NCBI GenBank assembly: GCA_018228645.1
Contig: CP073693.1
Span: 1,678,253 to 1,742,252 of the forward strand
Reading direction: 5' to 3'
DNA: 64,000 nt
Source: Clostridiaceae bacterium Marseille-Q4143
GTDB taxonomy: Bacteria; Bacillota; Clostridia; Lachnospirales; Lachnospiraceae
The notes under the pieces were generated by a model. It did no database searches. It saw only the letters and a program-made list of their open reading frames with translations, and was not told where the DNA came from. The first letter of the stretch is position 1, and each line of letters begins with the position of its first letter. Shown here one piece after another: positions 1 through 8,342 of this stretch. Position numbers and translations under genes: made by a program.

Positions 1-742
<742 letters not shown>

Positions 743-781
743 AAGAGGTTTAGGTGGTAAGATTTTGGAAAGAAAAAAGTA

Positions 782-810
782 TTGACTGTATGCAGTTTTG
801 AAGGTACAAT
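782..810 (+). promoter_or_regulatory. Sigma-A promoter of the first tRNA cluster
   Basis: TTGACT (782-787) and TACAAT (805-810) are separated by 17 nt and lie 11 nt upstream of tRNA-Asn. The tRNA cluster can therefore be transcribed independently of the rRNA operon as well as by read-through. Confidence 0.7.
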
Positions 811-820
811 ATCTTCATAT

Positions 821-892
821 TCCTCGATAGCTCAATGGTAGAGCACACGGCTGTTAACCGTGGTGTTGTAGGTTCGAGCCCTACTCGGGGAG
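821..892 (+). tRNA. tRNA-Asn (GTT)
   Basis: A 72-nt cloverleaf with acceptor TCCTCGA/TCGGGGA, anticodon loop CTGTTAA and GGTTCGAGCC T-arm. CCA is not encoded. It is the first tRNA of an eight-gene cluster. Confidence 0.95.
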
Positions 893-924
893 CTGGTTTT
901 TAAAACTATTAAAATTTTATATTC

Positions 925-996
925 GGCTCCATGGTCAAGCGGTTAAGACACCGCCCTTTCACGGCGGTAACAGGGGTTCAAATCCCCTTGGAGTCA
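925..996 (+). tRNA. tRNA-Glu (TTC)
   Basis: Acceptor GGCTCCA pairs with TGGAGTC, anticodon loop CTTTCAC, and T-arm GGTTCAAATCC. It is the second tRNA of the cluster. Confidence 0.95.
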
Positions 997-1021
997 TTGC
1001 CTATAATAAGGGCTGAAATAT

Positions 1022-1094
1022 GCCGATGTGGCTCAATTGGCAGAGCAGCTGATTTGTAATCAGCAGGTTATCGGTTCGAGTCCGATCATCGGCT
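1022..1094 (+). tRNA. tRNA-Thr (TGT)
   Basis: Acceptor GCCGATG pairs with CATCGGC. The anticodon loop is TTTGTAA, giving anticodon TGT, followed by a standard T-arm. Confidence 0.95.
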
Positions 1095-1098
1095 TCTT

Positions 1099-1172
1099 GG
1101 ACCCATAGCTCAGTTGGTTAGAGCTTCCGGCTCATAACCGGATGGTCCCGGGTTCGAGTCCCTGTGGGTCCA
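1099..1172 (+). tRNA. tRNA-Met (CAT), elongator type
   Basis: Acceptor GGACCCA pairs fully with TGGGTCC, including the 1-72 pair, so this is not an initiator tRNA. The anticodon is CAT. A lysidine-modified Ile2 tRNA also has CAT and cannot be fully excluded by eye. Confidence 0.88.
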
Positions 1173-1214
1173 CTTATAATGAACCTGTAAGAACTTGAAG
1201 AGCATATTTTATAT

Positions 1215-1288
1215 GGCCTGGTGGCTCAGCTGGTTAGAGCGCCGCCCTGTCACGGCGGAGGTCGTGGGTTCGAACCCCATCCGGGTCG
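1215..1288 (+). tRNA. tRNA-Asp (GTC)
   Basis: Acceptor GGCCTGG pairs with CCGGGTC with G-U pairs, discriminator G, and anticodon loop CTGTCAC. The open frame at 1221-1412 crosses two tRNAs and is not a gene. Confidence 0.95.
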
Positions 1289-1319
1289 TTTGAAGCGTAT
1301 GCTTCATTTAATTGCATAT

Positions 1320-1392
1320 GGGATCTTAGCTCAGCTGGGAGAGCATCTGCCTTACAAGCAGAGGGTCATAGGTTCGAGCCCTATAGGTCCCA
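1320..1392 (+). tRNA. tRNA-Val (TAC)
   Basis: Acceptor GGGATCT pairs with AGGTCCC, the anticodon loop is CTTACAA, and the discriminator is A. Confidence 0.95.
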
Positions 1393-1414
1393 TTTTACAG
1401 AGTAATCTGTAGAT

Positions 1415-1500
1415 GCCGGCGTGGCGGAACTGGCAGACGCACAGGACTTAAAATCCTGCGGGACTTACCTCCCGTACCGGTTCGATCCCGGTCGCCGGCA
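1415..1500 (+). tRNA. tRNA-Leu (TAA)
   Basis: An 86-nt class II tRNA with a long variable arm. Acceptor GCCGGCG pairs with CGCCGGC, and the anticodon loop is CTTAAAA. Confidence 0.95.
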
Positions 1501-1548
1501 CTTGCGTGAGTTTCCATCATGCAGATATCTACTTACTAAATTATATAT

Positions 1549-1622
<74 letters not shown>

Positions 1623-1626
1623 TTTA

Positions 1627-1661
1627 AGACCATTTGGAATTGACCAGATGGTCTTTTTTTT
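1627..1661 (+). terminator. Intrinsic terminator of the first tRNA cluster
   Basis: AGACCATTTGG pairs with CCAGATGGTCT (11 bp with one G-U pair), followed by a run of T. Confidence 0.92.
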
Positions 1662-1691
1662 GTATAATCGGCCTATGAGAAGGAGATTGAT

Positions 1692-2135
1692 ATGAACAGA
1701 CAGACATTTATTGACACTTTAAGACGTGCTTTATATGGAAGAGTCAGCGACTATGAGCTGGCGGATCATATACGATATTACGAAGATTATATTCAACAGG
1801 AGATCATGAAAGGAAGAAGTGAGCAGGAGGTTCTGGGAGAGCTGGGTGATCCAAGGCTGATTGCTCGGACGATTCTTGAGACTTCCGGTTTGGAAACTCC
1901 GAATGTGGAATACACCATTGACGAAGACGGCAGAGAGGATTCCGGCTATACGTCATCAGATGGACAGATAAAGGTTCATGCATTTACCGGATGGAAAGCG
2001 GGGCTGGTAATGGCGCTGATTGCTGTGGTGATTATTGCGATTATTGTGATGGCACTGGGGCTGTTTATTTATCTGTTACCGGTACTGTTGATTTTCCTGG
2101 CCATCTCCTGGTTTGTGAAAAAGTTTTTGAGATAA
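1692..2135 (+). CDS. HAAS (DUF1700) domain membrane protein
   Basis: A 147-residue protein. Residues 1-65 match the HAAS/DUF1700 pattern: a short helical domain with Y-x-DY-x-EE-like spacing and ELGDPRLIA near residue 50. Residues about 101-143 form two hydrophobic helices, and there is an acidic linker between. Proteins of this type usually sit beside PadR-type regulators and are thought to sense the membrane; no PadR gene is adjacent here. AAGGAGA lies 6 nt before the ATG. It follows the tRNA terminator, so it needs its own promoter. Exact function is unknown. Confidence 0.85.
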   Translation: MNRQTFIDTLRRALYGRVSDYELADHIRYYEDYIQQEIMKGRSEQEVLGELGDPRLIARTILETSGLETPNVEYTIDEDGREDSGYTSSDGQIKVHAFTGWKAGLVMALIAVVIIAIIVMALGLFIYLLPVLLIFLAISWFVKKFLR

Positions 2136-2204
2136 AACGACGTATAATTTGACTGAAGAAGACTCATACTACTGCTGTAAATCATATTATAGGAGGAAAT
2201 AATT

Positions 2205-2363
2205 ATGAGTTATGAGAGTGATTCCAGAGACAAGAGCAGCAATGCGAAAAATGCCAGAAACTGCAGCAATGCAAAAAATTCTTCCAAGAGCAAGTCTCAG
2301 AACAAATCTATGGACAAATCTGAGAACAGAACAGAAAACAAATCAGAAGATCGCGAATATTAA
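2205..2363 (+). CDS. Small Asn/Ser/Lys-rich protein, 52 aa
   Basis: A short frame with a perfect AGGAGG 8 nt before its ATG. The product is very polar and low-complexity: about half its residues are Asn, Ser or Lys, and it contains NAKN twice and NKS/ENK-type repeats. It has one Cys (residue 20) and no membrane segment or signal peptide. A hairpin lies just downstream at 2375-2404. The ribosome site, composition and hairpin support a real gene. An overlapping longer frame starting at 2212 has no ribosome-binding site. The composition recalls small spore or nucleoid-associated basic peptides, but no function can be assigned. Confidence 0.65.
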   Translation: MSYESDSRDKSSNAKNARNCSNAKNSSKSKSQNKSMDKSENRTENKSEDREY

Positions 2364-2374
2364 GGAAAGAAAAG

Positions 2375-2404
2375 AGAGGGTGCGGCCATGTGGCGTACCC
2401 TCTT
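2375..2404 (+). terminator. Hairpin downstream of the 52-aa gene
   Basis: AGAGGGT (2375-2381) pairs with ACCCTCT (2397-2403). No long T tract follows, so termination is uncertain. Confidence 0.4.
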
Positions 2405-2472
2405 ATACGTAACACGGACAGAAGAGCGGCTGCATAGACTGAATATAAGAGAGAGCGTAATCAGAAAGGAAA

Positions 2473-2784
2473 ATGTCTATGGAGACAATTTCAGCCAGGG
2501 AAATTGACCGTTATATTTTTGACCGGAACTACCTTCTCGTGGATGTGAGGCAGCCGGCAGACTATCGTAGAATGCATGTCCGTGGGGCTGTCTGCATTCC
2601 ATATGAGACACTGAAAGCACGGATCCGGGGACTTGGATCAACGATTCCAATCCTGTATTGTGAGAGAGGCGGACTGAGCATGCAGGCGGCGAGAGAACTG
2701 GAAAAAGAGGGATATCGGGCACTGTCTGTTGTAGGAGGAATCAGAGCCTACCGCGGAAAATATCTTGAGGGCAACAAATCCTGA
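2473..2784 (+). CDS. Rhodanese-like domain protein
   Basis: A 103-residue single rhodanese domain: LLVDVRQPADYRRMHVRGA near residues 20-40 and an active-site loop CERGGLS with the catalytic Cys around residue 64. Rhodaneses carry sulfane sulfur as a persulfide on this Cys, and small free-standing ones often donate sulfur or act in redox reactions. AAAGGA precedes the ATG; the in-frame ATG two codons later is an alternative start. It lies 70 bp ahead of the methyltransferase gene on the same strand, so co-transcription is possible. Physiological substrate unknown. Confidence 0.85.
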   Translation: MSMETISAREIDRYIFDRNYLLVDVRQPADYRRMHVRGAVCIPYETLKARIRGLGSTIPILYCERGGLSMQAARELEKEGYRALSVVGGIRAYRGKYLEGNKS

Positions 2785-2854
2785 GAAGGGATTGACAGGC
2801 TTTCACGGGACAGATAAGATAGAGGAGAAATGAGGAGAACGGAAAGGACATAAG

Positions 2855-4018
2855 ATGAGCAGAATAGAACTGGTAGCGCCATGCCACTTTGGCCTGGAGG
2901 CAGTATTAAAGAAGGAAATCGTGGATCTTGGGTATGAGATCGTACAGGTGGAGGATGGCAAGGTAATCTTTGCCGGGGATGAGGCGGCTGTCTGCAGAGC
3001 CAATATTTTTCTCCGTACGGCAGAGCGTGTATTATTAAAAGTAGGAAAATTCAGAGCTGTTACTTTTGACGAGCTTTTTGAGAAAATTAAAGCCCTTCCA
3101 TGGGAAAACTATATACCGTCGGACGGAAAATTCTGGGTGGCTAAGGCTTCTTCTGTGAAGAGTAAACTGTTCAGTCCGTCCGACATTCAGTCCATTGTGA
3201 AAAAAGCCATGGTGGAACGTCTGAAAGGTGTATATGGCCTTCAGTGGTTTCCAGAGACCGGTGCAGAGTATCCAATCCGTATTTCCTTTATGAAGGATGA
3301 AGCACTGGTGTGCCTGGATACGACGGGACTCTCCCTTCACAAAAGAGGGTATCGTACTATGGTGAGCAAAGCGCCGATCAAAGAGACGCTTGCAGCGGCT
3401 CTGATTCTGCTGACACCATGGAAGAAGGATCGGATACTGGTAGACCCGTTCTGTGGAAGCGGTACGTTTCCTATCGAGGCAGCAATGATTGCAGCCAATA
3501 TGGCGCCGGGCATGAACCGGTCATTTACCGCCGAGAAGTGGACGAATTTTCTGCCAAGAAAAGGCTGGTATGAAGCGGTGGATGAGGCCTTTGATCTGGT
3601 AGACGACCAGATTGAAACCGATATTCAGGGATATGATATTGACGGAGAGATTATCCGTGCAGCCAGACAAAATGCTGAGGCAGCGGGTGTGGATCATTTG
3701 ATTCATTTCCAGCAGCGGCCGGTGAGCGAACTGTCTCATCCGAAAAAATATGGATTTATTATCAGTAACCCGCCTTATGGAGAACGTCTGGAAGAAAAGG
3801 AAGCACTGCCGGGATTGTACAGCCAGATTGGAGAGCGGTTCCGTACACTGGACAGCTGGTCTATGTATCTAATTACCAGTTACGAAGATACGGAAAAATA
3901 TATCGGGAAAAAAGCGGATAAGAACCGGAAGATTTATAATGGAATGCTGAAGACATACTATTATCAGTTTCTTGGGCCGAAGCCACCGAAAGGAAATCGA
4001 CAGGAGAGAGACAAATGA
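2855..4018 (+). CDS. THUMP-domain class I SAM-dependent RNA methyltransferase
   Basis: A 387-residue protein of the RlmL/YpsC type. The N-terminal part (about 1-155) is a ferredoxin-like/THUMP RNA-binding region. The C-terminal part is a Rossmann methyltransferase with DPFCGSGTFPIEAA near residue 197 (SAM motif I) and NPPYGERL near residue 305, the N6/N2-purine methyltransferase catalytic motif. The relatives methylate guanosine of 23S rRNA (E. coli RlmL N-terminal half) or are uncharacterised YpsC. The stop overlaps the start of the next gene (ATGA), so the two are translationally coupled. Confidence 0.9.
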   Translation: MSRIELVAPCHFGLEAVLKKEIVDLGYEIVQVEDGKVIFAGDEAAVCRANIFLRTAERVLLKVGKFRAVTFDELFEKIKALPWENYIPSDGKFWVAKASSVKSKLFSPSDIQSIVKKAMVERLKGVYGLQWFPETGAEYPIRISFMKDEALVCLDTTGLSLHKRGYRTMVSKAPIKETLAAALILLTPWKKDRILVDPFCGSGTFPIEAAMIAANMAPGMNRSFTAEKWTNFLPRKGWYEAVDEAFDLVDDQIETDIQGYDIDGEIIRAARQNAEAAGVDHLIHFQQRPVSELSHPKKYGFIISNPPYGERLEEKEALPGLYSQIGERFRTLDSWSMYLITSYEDTEKYIGKKADKNRKIYNGMLKTYYYQFLGPKPPKGNRQERDK

Positions 4019-4611
4019 AGATAGAGAAGATGATATTTGCTACCGGAAATGAAGGAAAGATGAGAGAGGTCCGTATGATTCTCGGAGATCTTGGAGCTGA
4101 GATTCTGTCACTGAAGGAAGCCGGGATTCAGGCAGAAGCGGAAGAGAACGGAACAACATTTGAAGAAAATGCTGTGATCAAGGCGAAAGAAATTATGGAG
4201 AAAACCGGTGCGCTTGTGCTGGCGGATGATTCCGGACTCGAAGTGGATGCGCTGAACGGTGAGCCAGGTATCTATTCCGCACGCTATATGGGACATGAGA
4301 CTTCCTATCATATTAAAAATAAAAATCTCATTGAACGGCTGGAAGGAAAGACAGGAGAGGAGAGGAGTGCCCGTTTCGTGTGTGCCATAGCTGCATGTTT
4401 TCCGGATGGCAGAGTACTGACCACCAGAGGAACAATGGAAGGACAGATTGGTTATGAGGAAAAAGGAGAGAACGGGTTCGGATATGATCCCATCTTCTAC
4501 CTGCCAGAATATCAGTGTTATTCCGGTGAACTTCCGCTGGAGGAAAAAAATAAATTAAGCCACAGAGGAAAGGCGCTTCGTCTGATGAAGGAGCAGCTGG
4601 AGGCTTTATGA
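4015..4611 (+). CDS. rdgB: XTP/dITP diphosphatase (RdgB/HAM1 family)
   Basis: A 198-residue protein matching the HAM1 family throughout: TGNEGKMRE at 8-16, ADDSGLEVDALNGEPG from residue 70, and FGYDPIF in the C-terminal third. It hydrolyses non-canonical purine triphosphates (dITP, XTP) to monophosphates, keeping them out of nucleic acids. It starts inside the stop of the methyltransferase gene (ATGA overlap) and overlaps the next gene by 4 nt, giving a tightly coupled three-gene unit. Length is normal for the family. Confidence 0.95.
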   Translation: MKIEKMIFATGNEGKMREVRMILGDLGAEILSLKEAGIQAEAEENGTTFEENAVIKAKEIMEKTGALVLADDSGLEVDALNGEPGIYSARYMGHETSYHIKNKNLIERLEGKTGEERSARFVCAIAACFPDGRVLTTRGTMEGQIGYEEKGENGFGYDPIFYLPEYQCYSGELPLEEKNKLSHRGKALRLMKEQLEAL

Positions 4612-5090
4612 AAGTTCTGATTGTAAGTGATACCCACGGCCGGGAACAGAATCTTGCGGAAGCACTGGAGCAGACCGGCCCCATCGACCAGCTCATTCAT
4701 CTGGGGGACGTGGAAGGTGGAGCAGAGCATATCCGAGAGCTTGCCGGAGACGCGCCTGCCGCGATCATTGCCGGAAATAACGATTTTTTCTGTGATCTTC
4801 CGAATGAACGGATCTTTACACTTGGCGGACACCGGATTTTTATGACGCATGGTCACGGCTACTTCGTCCACAGTGGAACTCTGTATCTGAAACGGGAGGC
4901 CAGAAAGAAGGGCGCAGATATTGTTATGTTCGGCCATACCCATAAGCCATATATAGAAGAAGATAACGAACTCTTAGTCCTGAATCCGGGCAGTCTGTCC
5001 CTGCCGAGACAGGAGGGACACCGTCCGACTTACATCGTCATGGAGATTGCTGACGATGGTCAGATCTCATATGAACTGTGTTATCTCTAA
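4608..5090 (+). CDS. YfcE/MJ0936-family metallophosphoesterase
   Basis: A 160-residue calcineurin-like phosphoesterase with all metal-binding motifs: SDTHG (8-12), GDVEGG (about 37), GNND (about 64), THGH and GHTHKP, then NPGSLSLPR. Members are Mn- or Ni-dependent phosphodiesterases active on artificial substrates; the natural substrate is generally unknown. It overlaps rdgB by 4 nt, an arrangement common in Firmicutes and consistent with a nucleotide-housekeeping unit. Confidence 0.92.
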   Translation: MKVLIVSDTHGREQNLAEALEQTGPIDQLIHLGDVEGGAEHIRELAGDAPAAIIAGNNDFFCDLPNERIFTLGGHRIFMTHGHGYFVHSGTLYLKREARKKGADIVMFGHTHKPYIEEDNELLVLNPGSLSLPRQEGHRPTYIVMEIADDGQISYELCYL

Positions 5091-5148
5091 TAGAAAACTG
5101 GCCTAAAAATGTGATCGAAAAAAGTTTGAAAAAAATTAAAAAAAGTTG

Positions 5149-5177
5149 TTGACTTTTCCCGTCTGAGTGTATATAAT
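5149..5177 (+). promoter_or_regulatory. Strong sigma-A promoter of the second tRNA cluster
   Basis: TTGACT (5149-5154) and a perfect TATAAT (5172-5177) with 17-nt spacing, preceded by an A-rich tract resembling an UP element. It lies 31 nt upstream of tRNA-Pro. Confidence 0.9.
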
Positions 5178-5208
5178 ACTGTTTGTGTCCGAACGAGGGC
5201 AACGGGAA

Positions 5209-5283
5209 CGGGGTGTGGCTCAGCTTGGCTAGAGCGCCTGGTTTGGGACCAGGAGGCCGCAGGTTCGAATCCTGTCACCCCGA
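5209..5283 (+). tRNA. tRNA-Pro (TGG)
   Basis: Acceptor CGGGGTG pairs with CACCCCG; the anticodon loop is TTTGGGA. It is first of six tRNAs. Confidence 0.95.
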
Positions 5284-5309
5284 TTTGCATACAATTTAAA
5301 AAACACCTT

Positions 5310-5380
5310 GCGGGTGTAGTTCAATGGTAGAACACTAGCCTTCCAAGCTAGATACGTGGGTTCGATTCCCATCACCCGCT
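5310..5380 (+). tRNA. tRNA-Gly (TCC)
   Basis: Acceptor GCGGGTG pairs with CACCCGC; the anticodon loop is CTTCCAA. Confidence 0.95.
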
Positions 5381-5404
5381 TTGGATAGCAGCTATCCATA
5401 AAAT

Positions 5405-5478
<74 letters not shown>

Positions 5479-5510
5479 TTTGAAGCTTTGCTTCATGAAA
5501 AAGTTGATAT

Positions 5511-5585
5511 GGTGGGTATAGCGCAGTTGGTTAGCGCGCCAGATTGTGGCTCTGGAGGCCTAGGGTTCGAATCCCTATATCCACC
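5511..5585 (+). tRNA. tRNA-His (GTG)
   Basis: Acceptor GTGGGTA (from 5512) pairs with TATCCAC. The extra G at 5511 is the -1 guanosine typical of tRNA-His and pairs with the C discriminator. The anticodon is GTG. Confidence 0.95.
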
Positions 5586-5600
5586 CTGAATCAAAGATAA

Positions 5601-5674
5601 TGGGCTATCGCCAAGCGGCTAAGGCACAGGACTTTGACTCCTGCATTTCGCTGGTTCGAATCCAGCTAGCCCAG
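5601..5674 (+). tRNA. tRNA-Gln (TTG)
   Basis: Acceptor TGGGCTA pairs with TAGCCCA, with the U1-A72 pair typical of tRNA-Gln. The anticodon loop is CTTTGAC. Confidence 0.95.
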
Positions 5675-5702
5675 TTGGGTAGAAGAAATGCTACATAAGA
5701 AT

Positions 5703-5775
5703 GGGATATTAGCTCAGTTGGTAGAGCACTTGACTTTTAATCAAGTTGTCCGGGGTTCGAATCCCCGATGTCTCA
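5703..5775 (+). tRNA. tRNA-Lys (TTT)
   Basis: Acceptor GGGATAT pairs with ATGTCTC (with G-U pairs); the anticodon loop is CTTTTAA. Confidence 0.95.
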
Positions 5776-5781
5776 CTGATC

Positions 5782-5809
5782 AGACACTGGTTTTCCAGTG
5801 TCTTTTTTG
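5782..5809 (+). terminator. Intrinsic terminator of the second tRNA cluster
   Basis: AGACACTGG pairs with CCAGTGTCT across a TTTT loop, followed by TTTTT. Confidence 0.93.
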
Positions 5810-5931
5810 TTTCTGGCATGCTGACGAAAAATGACGGATCAGGAGGCAATCCGTTGACAGGACAAGGCAGTATTTGGATCTTTTGTTTGGAAAAAAGTCT
5901 AAAAATGTCGAAATTTTATGTGTTTTGTCAA

Positions 5932-6168
5932 TGTACATATGCCCGTCAGGGACGTATAATAGGTTCAACAAGTGAGAACGATACCACAACAGTTTGGTTT
6001 CCTTTCTTACCTGTTCAATTAAATATTTATAGATGGTACCGTACCCCCCTTAATCCCCCTTAATGAATAAACCCTCCCTTTTTTGATTATTCTTTAATTG
6101 CGGTAGCATCATAAATATACGAAAAGTTGTTATAGAAAGACCAGAGGTCCCCCGCCTCTGGTCTTTCT
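5932..6168 (+). ncRNA. Possible small RNA transcript in a 480-bp gap
   Basis: The gap 5810-6288 has no convincing reading frame. TGTACA (5932-5937) and TATAAT (5955-5960) are spaced 17 nt apart. A perfect hairpin ends at 6168: AGAAAGACCAGAGG pairs with CCTCTGGTCTTTCT (6134-6168). Between them are two CCCCCTTA repeats and a CCCTCCC tract (about 6045-6082), which could pair with Shine-Dalgarno sequences. This would make an RNA of about 200 nt. The hairpin lacks a good T tract, so the 3' end is uncertain. This call is inference from the layout only. Confidence 0.35.
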
Positions 6169-6181
6169 GTGTCTGAAAAAA

Positions 6182-6222
6182 TTTTACATAAATTTTACAT
6201 TTCTATCTTTCTGCCTTTACAT
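6182..6222 (+). promoter_or_regulatory. PHO-box-like TTTACAT repeats
   Basis: TTTACAT occurs at 6183-6189, 6194-6200 and 6216-6222, all in the same 11-bp register. PhoP boxes in Bacillus are TT(A/C/T)ACA direct repeats with the same period. They lie about 67 bp upstream of the PhoB-like response regulator gene, suggesting autoregulation. Confidence 0.5.
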
Positions 6223-6288
6223 TCCACGAATAATATGTTAATAGATAAATTAGGTTTATAAGGTAGATGAAAGGCAGAGGTTTGGTGT

Positions 6289-6960
6289 ATGGCATTGATT
6301 TATATTGTGGAGGATGACCAGAACATCCGGGAGATTGAAAGTTTTGCTTTGAAAAACAGTGGTTATACGATAATGGATTTTGAATGTGCGAAAGATTTTT
6401 ACCATCAGTTGGCGGAAAAAGTTCCGGATTGTATTTTGCTGGACATTATGCTTCCAGATGAGGATGGTCTGGAGATACTGAAAAAGATAAGATCGATTCC
6501 GGATACCAGAAAGGTTCCGATTATGATGATTACGGCCAAGACTACAGAACTTGACAAAGTCAAAGGACTGGATCTGGGAGCAGATGATTATATTACCAAG
6601 CCTTTCGGAATTATGGAGCTGATTTCACGTGTAAAAGCACTTTTGCGTCGCAGCATGAATATGGAAGATGAGAAGTTCCTTTCTGCAGGAGATATTTTCC
6701 TGGACGGTGAGAAGCATATGGTATATGTGAAGGACGAGCCGGTAGATCTTACTTTTAAAGAATATGAGCTCCTGAAACTGCTTATTCAGAATCAGGGAAT
6801 TGTTATGTCCAGAGATGTAATCATGGAGCGAATCTGGGGAATTGATTTTGAAGGAGAGTCAAGAACTCTGGATGTACATATCAAGACATTGCGCCAGAAG
6901 CTGAAAAATGCAGGTACGCTGATTAAAACCGTGAGAAATGTGGGGTATATGATCGAGTGA
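6289..6960 (+). CDS. OmpR/PhoB-family response regulator
   Basis: A 223-residue regulator. The receiver domain (1-120) has the acidic pair at 8-10, phospho-acceptor Asp in LLDIMLP near residue 52, the conserved Thr of MMITAK and Lys of TKPFG. The C-terminal winged helix (about 128-222) has the usual FKEYELLKLL and RTLDVHIKTLRQKL. AGAGG lies 8 nt before the ATG. It overlaps the kinase gene by 4 nt, so the two form a pair. The upstream TTTACAT repeats suggest a phosphate-type regulator, but no pst or phoU gene is present in the window, so the stimulus is inferred. Confidence 0.92.
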   Translation: MALIYIVEDDQNIREIESFALKNSGYTIMDFECAKDFYHQLAEKVPDCILLDIMLPDEDGLEILKKIRSIPDTRKVPIMMITAKTTELDKVKGLDLGADDYITKPFGIMELISRVKALLRRSMNMEDEKFLSAGDIFLDGEKHMVYVKDEPVDLTFKEYELLKLLIQNQGIVMSRDVIMERIWGIDFEGESRTLDVHIKTLRQKLKNAGTLIKTVRNVGYMIE

Positions 6961-8291
6961 AAAAGAAGATACGCCGGGAATTTATATTAGTTGCTCTCTT
7001 TACGATTACGCTGACTACCCTGTTGGTAACAGCGGTTTTCTATGAATTTTTTAAAAAAGAAGTGATGGATGAGCTGGATATCGATATACAGGTGCTGCAG
7101 GAAACAGGAGTTTTCGAAACGGCAGACATAGAAAATGGTCTGCGGGAAATGCCTCTGGATGATTTGAGAATTTCATTAATTGCCCAGGATGGTTCTGTCC
7201 TTTATGATAATGATGCGAATGTGGGAAATCTTGGTAATCACGGAGACCGTCCGGAAGTGTCGCAGGCCTTACGGAGTGGAGAAGGACAGTCCGTCAGACG
7301 TTCAGATACCATGGATGAGAGTGCCTTTTATTATGCAGTCCGGCAGGAGGATGGAACAGTTCTTCGTGTAGCCAGAGAGACTTCCAGTATCTGGAGAATG
7401 TTTAAAGATGCTTTTCCGATGGTGTGTGTGATGGCACTGGCTATTTTTTGCATGTGCTATGTGCTGGCGACCCGTGCAACAAAAACATTGATGAAACCAA
7501 TTGACTATCTAGGGTGTCATCTGGATGAATGCGGCGAGATAGAGACATACGAAGAACTGGTACCCTTTGTGCAGACCATTAAGAAACAGCATGATGATAT
7601 TATGAAAAATGCTCAGATGCGGCAGGATTTTACAGCAAATGTTTCACATGAGTTGAAAACACCGCTGACATCGATATCGGGTTATGCAGAACTCATTGAG
7701 CACCGTATGGCTTCTGCTCAGGATGTGCCGCGTTTTGCGGGGGAGATTCACAGAAGTGCCAATCGGCTTCTGAGCATGATTAATGATATTATCCGGCTGT
7801 CAGAGTTGGATGTGATGGAGACAGAGGATATGGTATTTGAGAGGGTGCCTCTCTATGTTCTGGCAGAAAGCTGTGTGGATATGCTGCAGTTAAAAGCGGA
7901 AAAGCATAATGTAACGCTGGAATTGAAAGGCACACCCTGCCATATGGCCGGAAATCGGGAGATGGTGGAAGAGATACTTTATAATTTATGCGATAATGCC
8001 ATTCGTTATAATAATCCGGGTGGAAGTGTGACCGTGACGGTGGTGCCAAAAGGAGAAAAGGTAATGCTTCAGGTGGCAGATACAGGAATCGGTATCTCCA
8101 AAGAGCATCAGCAGAGAGTCTTTGAACGTTTTTACCGAGTGGACAAGAGCCGCTCCAAAGCAACCGGAGGTACCGGGCTTGGTCTTGCCATCGTAAAACA
8201 TATGGTAGCGCAGCATCATGCAGAGCTTACGTTAGAGAGTGAGGAAGGAAAAGGAACGACCATCACGATTCTGTTTGAAAAAGCAGATTAG
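6957..8291 (+). CDS. Sensor histidine kinase (PhoR-like)
   Basis: A 444-residue membrane kinase with TM1 at about 9-30, an extracellular sensor of roughly 115 residues, and TM2 at about 148-170. The DHp domain contains NVSHELKTPLTSI with the phosphorylated His, and the ATPase domain has N, G1 and G2 boxes (NAIRYNN, DTGIGIS, GTGLGLAIVKH). It phosphorylates the response regulator encoded just before it, starting inside that gene's stop (ATGA). It has no PAS domain, unlike classical PhoR, so the ligand is uncertain. Confidence 0.93.
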   Translation: MKKKIRREFILVALFTITLTTLLVTAVFYEFFKKEVMDELDIDIQVLQETGVFETADIENGLREMPLDDLRISLIAQDGSVLYDNDANVGNLGNHGDRPEVSQALRSGEGQSVRRSDTMDESAFYYAVRQEDGTVLRVARETSSIWRMFKDAFPMVCVMALAIFCMCYVLATRATKTLMKPIDYLGCHLDECGEIETYEELVPFVQTIKKQHDDIMKNAQMRQDFTANVSHELKTPLTSISGYAELIEHRMASAQDVPRFAGEIHRSANRLLSMINDIIRLSELDVMETEDMVFERVPLYVLAESCVDMLQLKAEKHNVTLELKGTPCHMAGNREMVEEILYNLCDNAIRYNNPGGSVTVTVVPKGEKVMLQVADTGIGISKEHQQRVFERFYRVDKSRSKATGGTGLGLAIVKHMVAQHHAELTLESEEGKGTTITILFEKAD

Positions 8292-8342
8292 TCTGCTATA
8301 ATGGAATACAAGTAGATGCAGAACGAATGTGAGGAAAAGATT

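Noticed and set aside
1221..1412. 63-codon frame with a plausible-looking protein
   Set aside because: It runs through tRNA-Asp and tRNA-Val; the coding appearance comes from tRNA sequence.
2212..2412. 66-codon frame overlapping the small Asn-rich gene
   Set aside because: It has no ribosome-binding site and conflicts with the 2205-2363 frame, which has AGGAGG at proper spacing.
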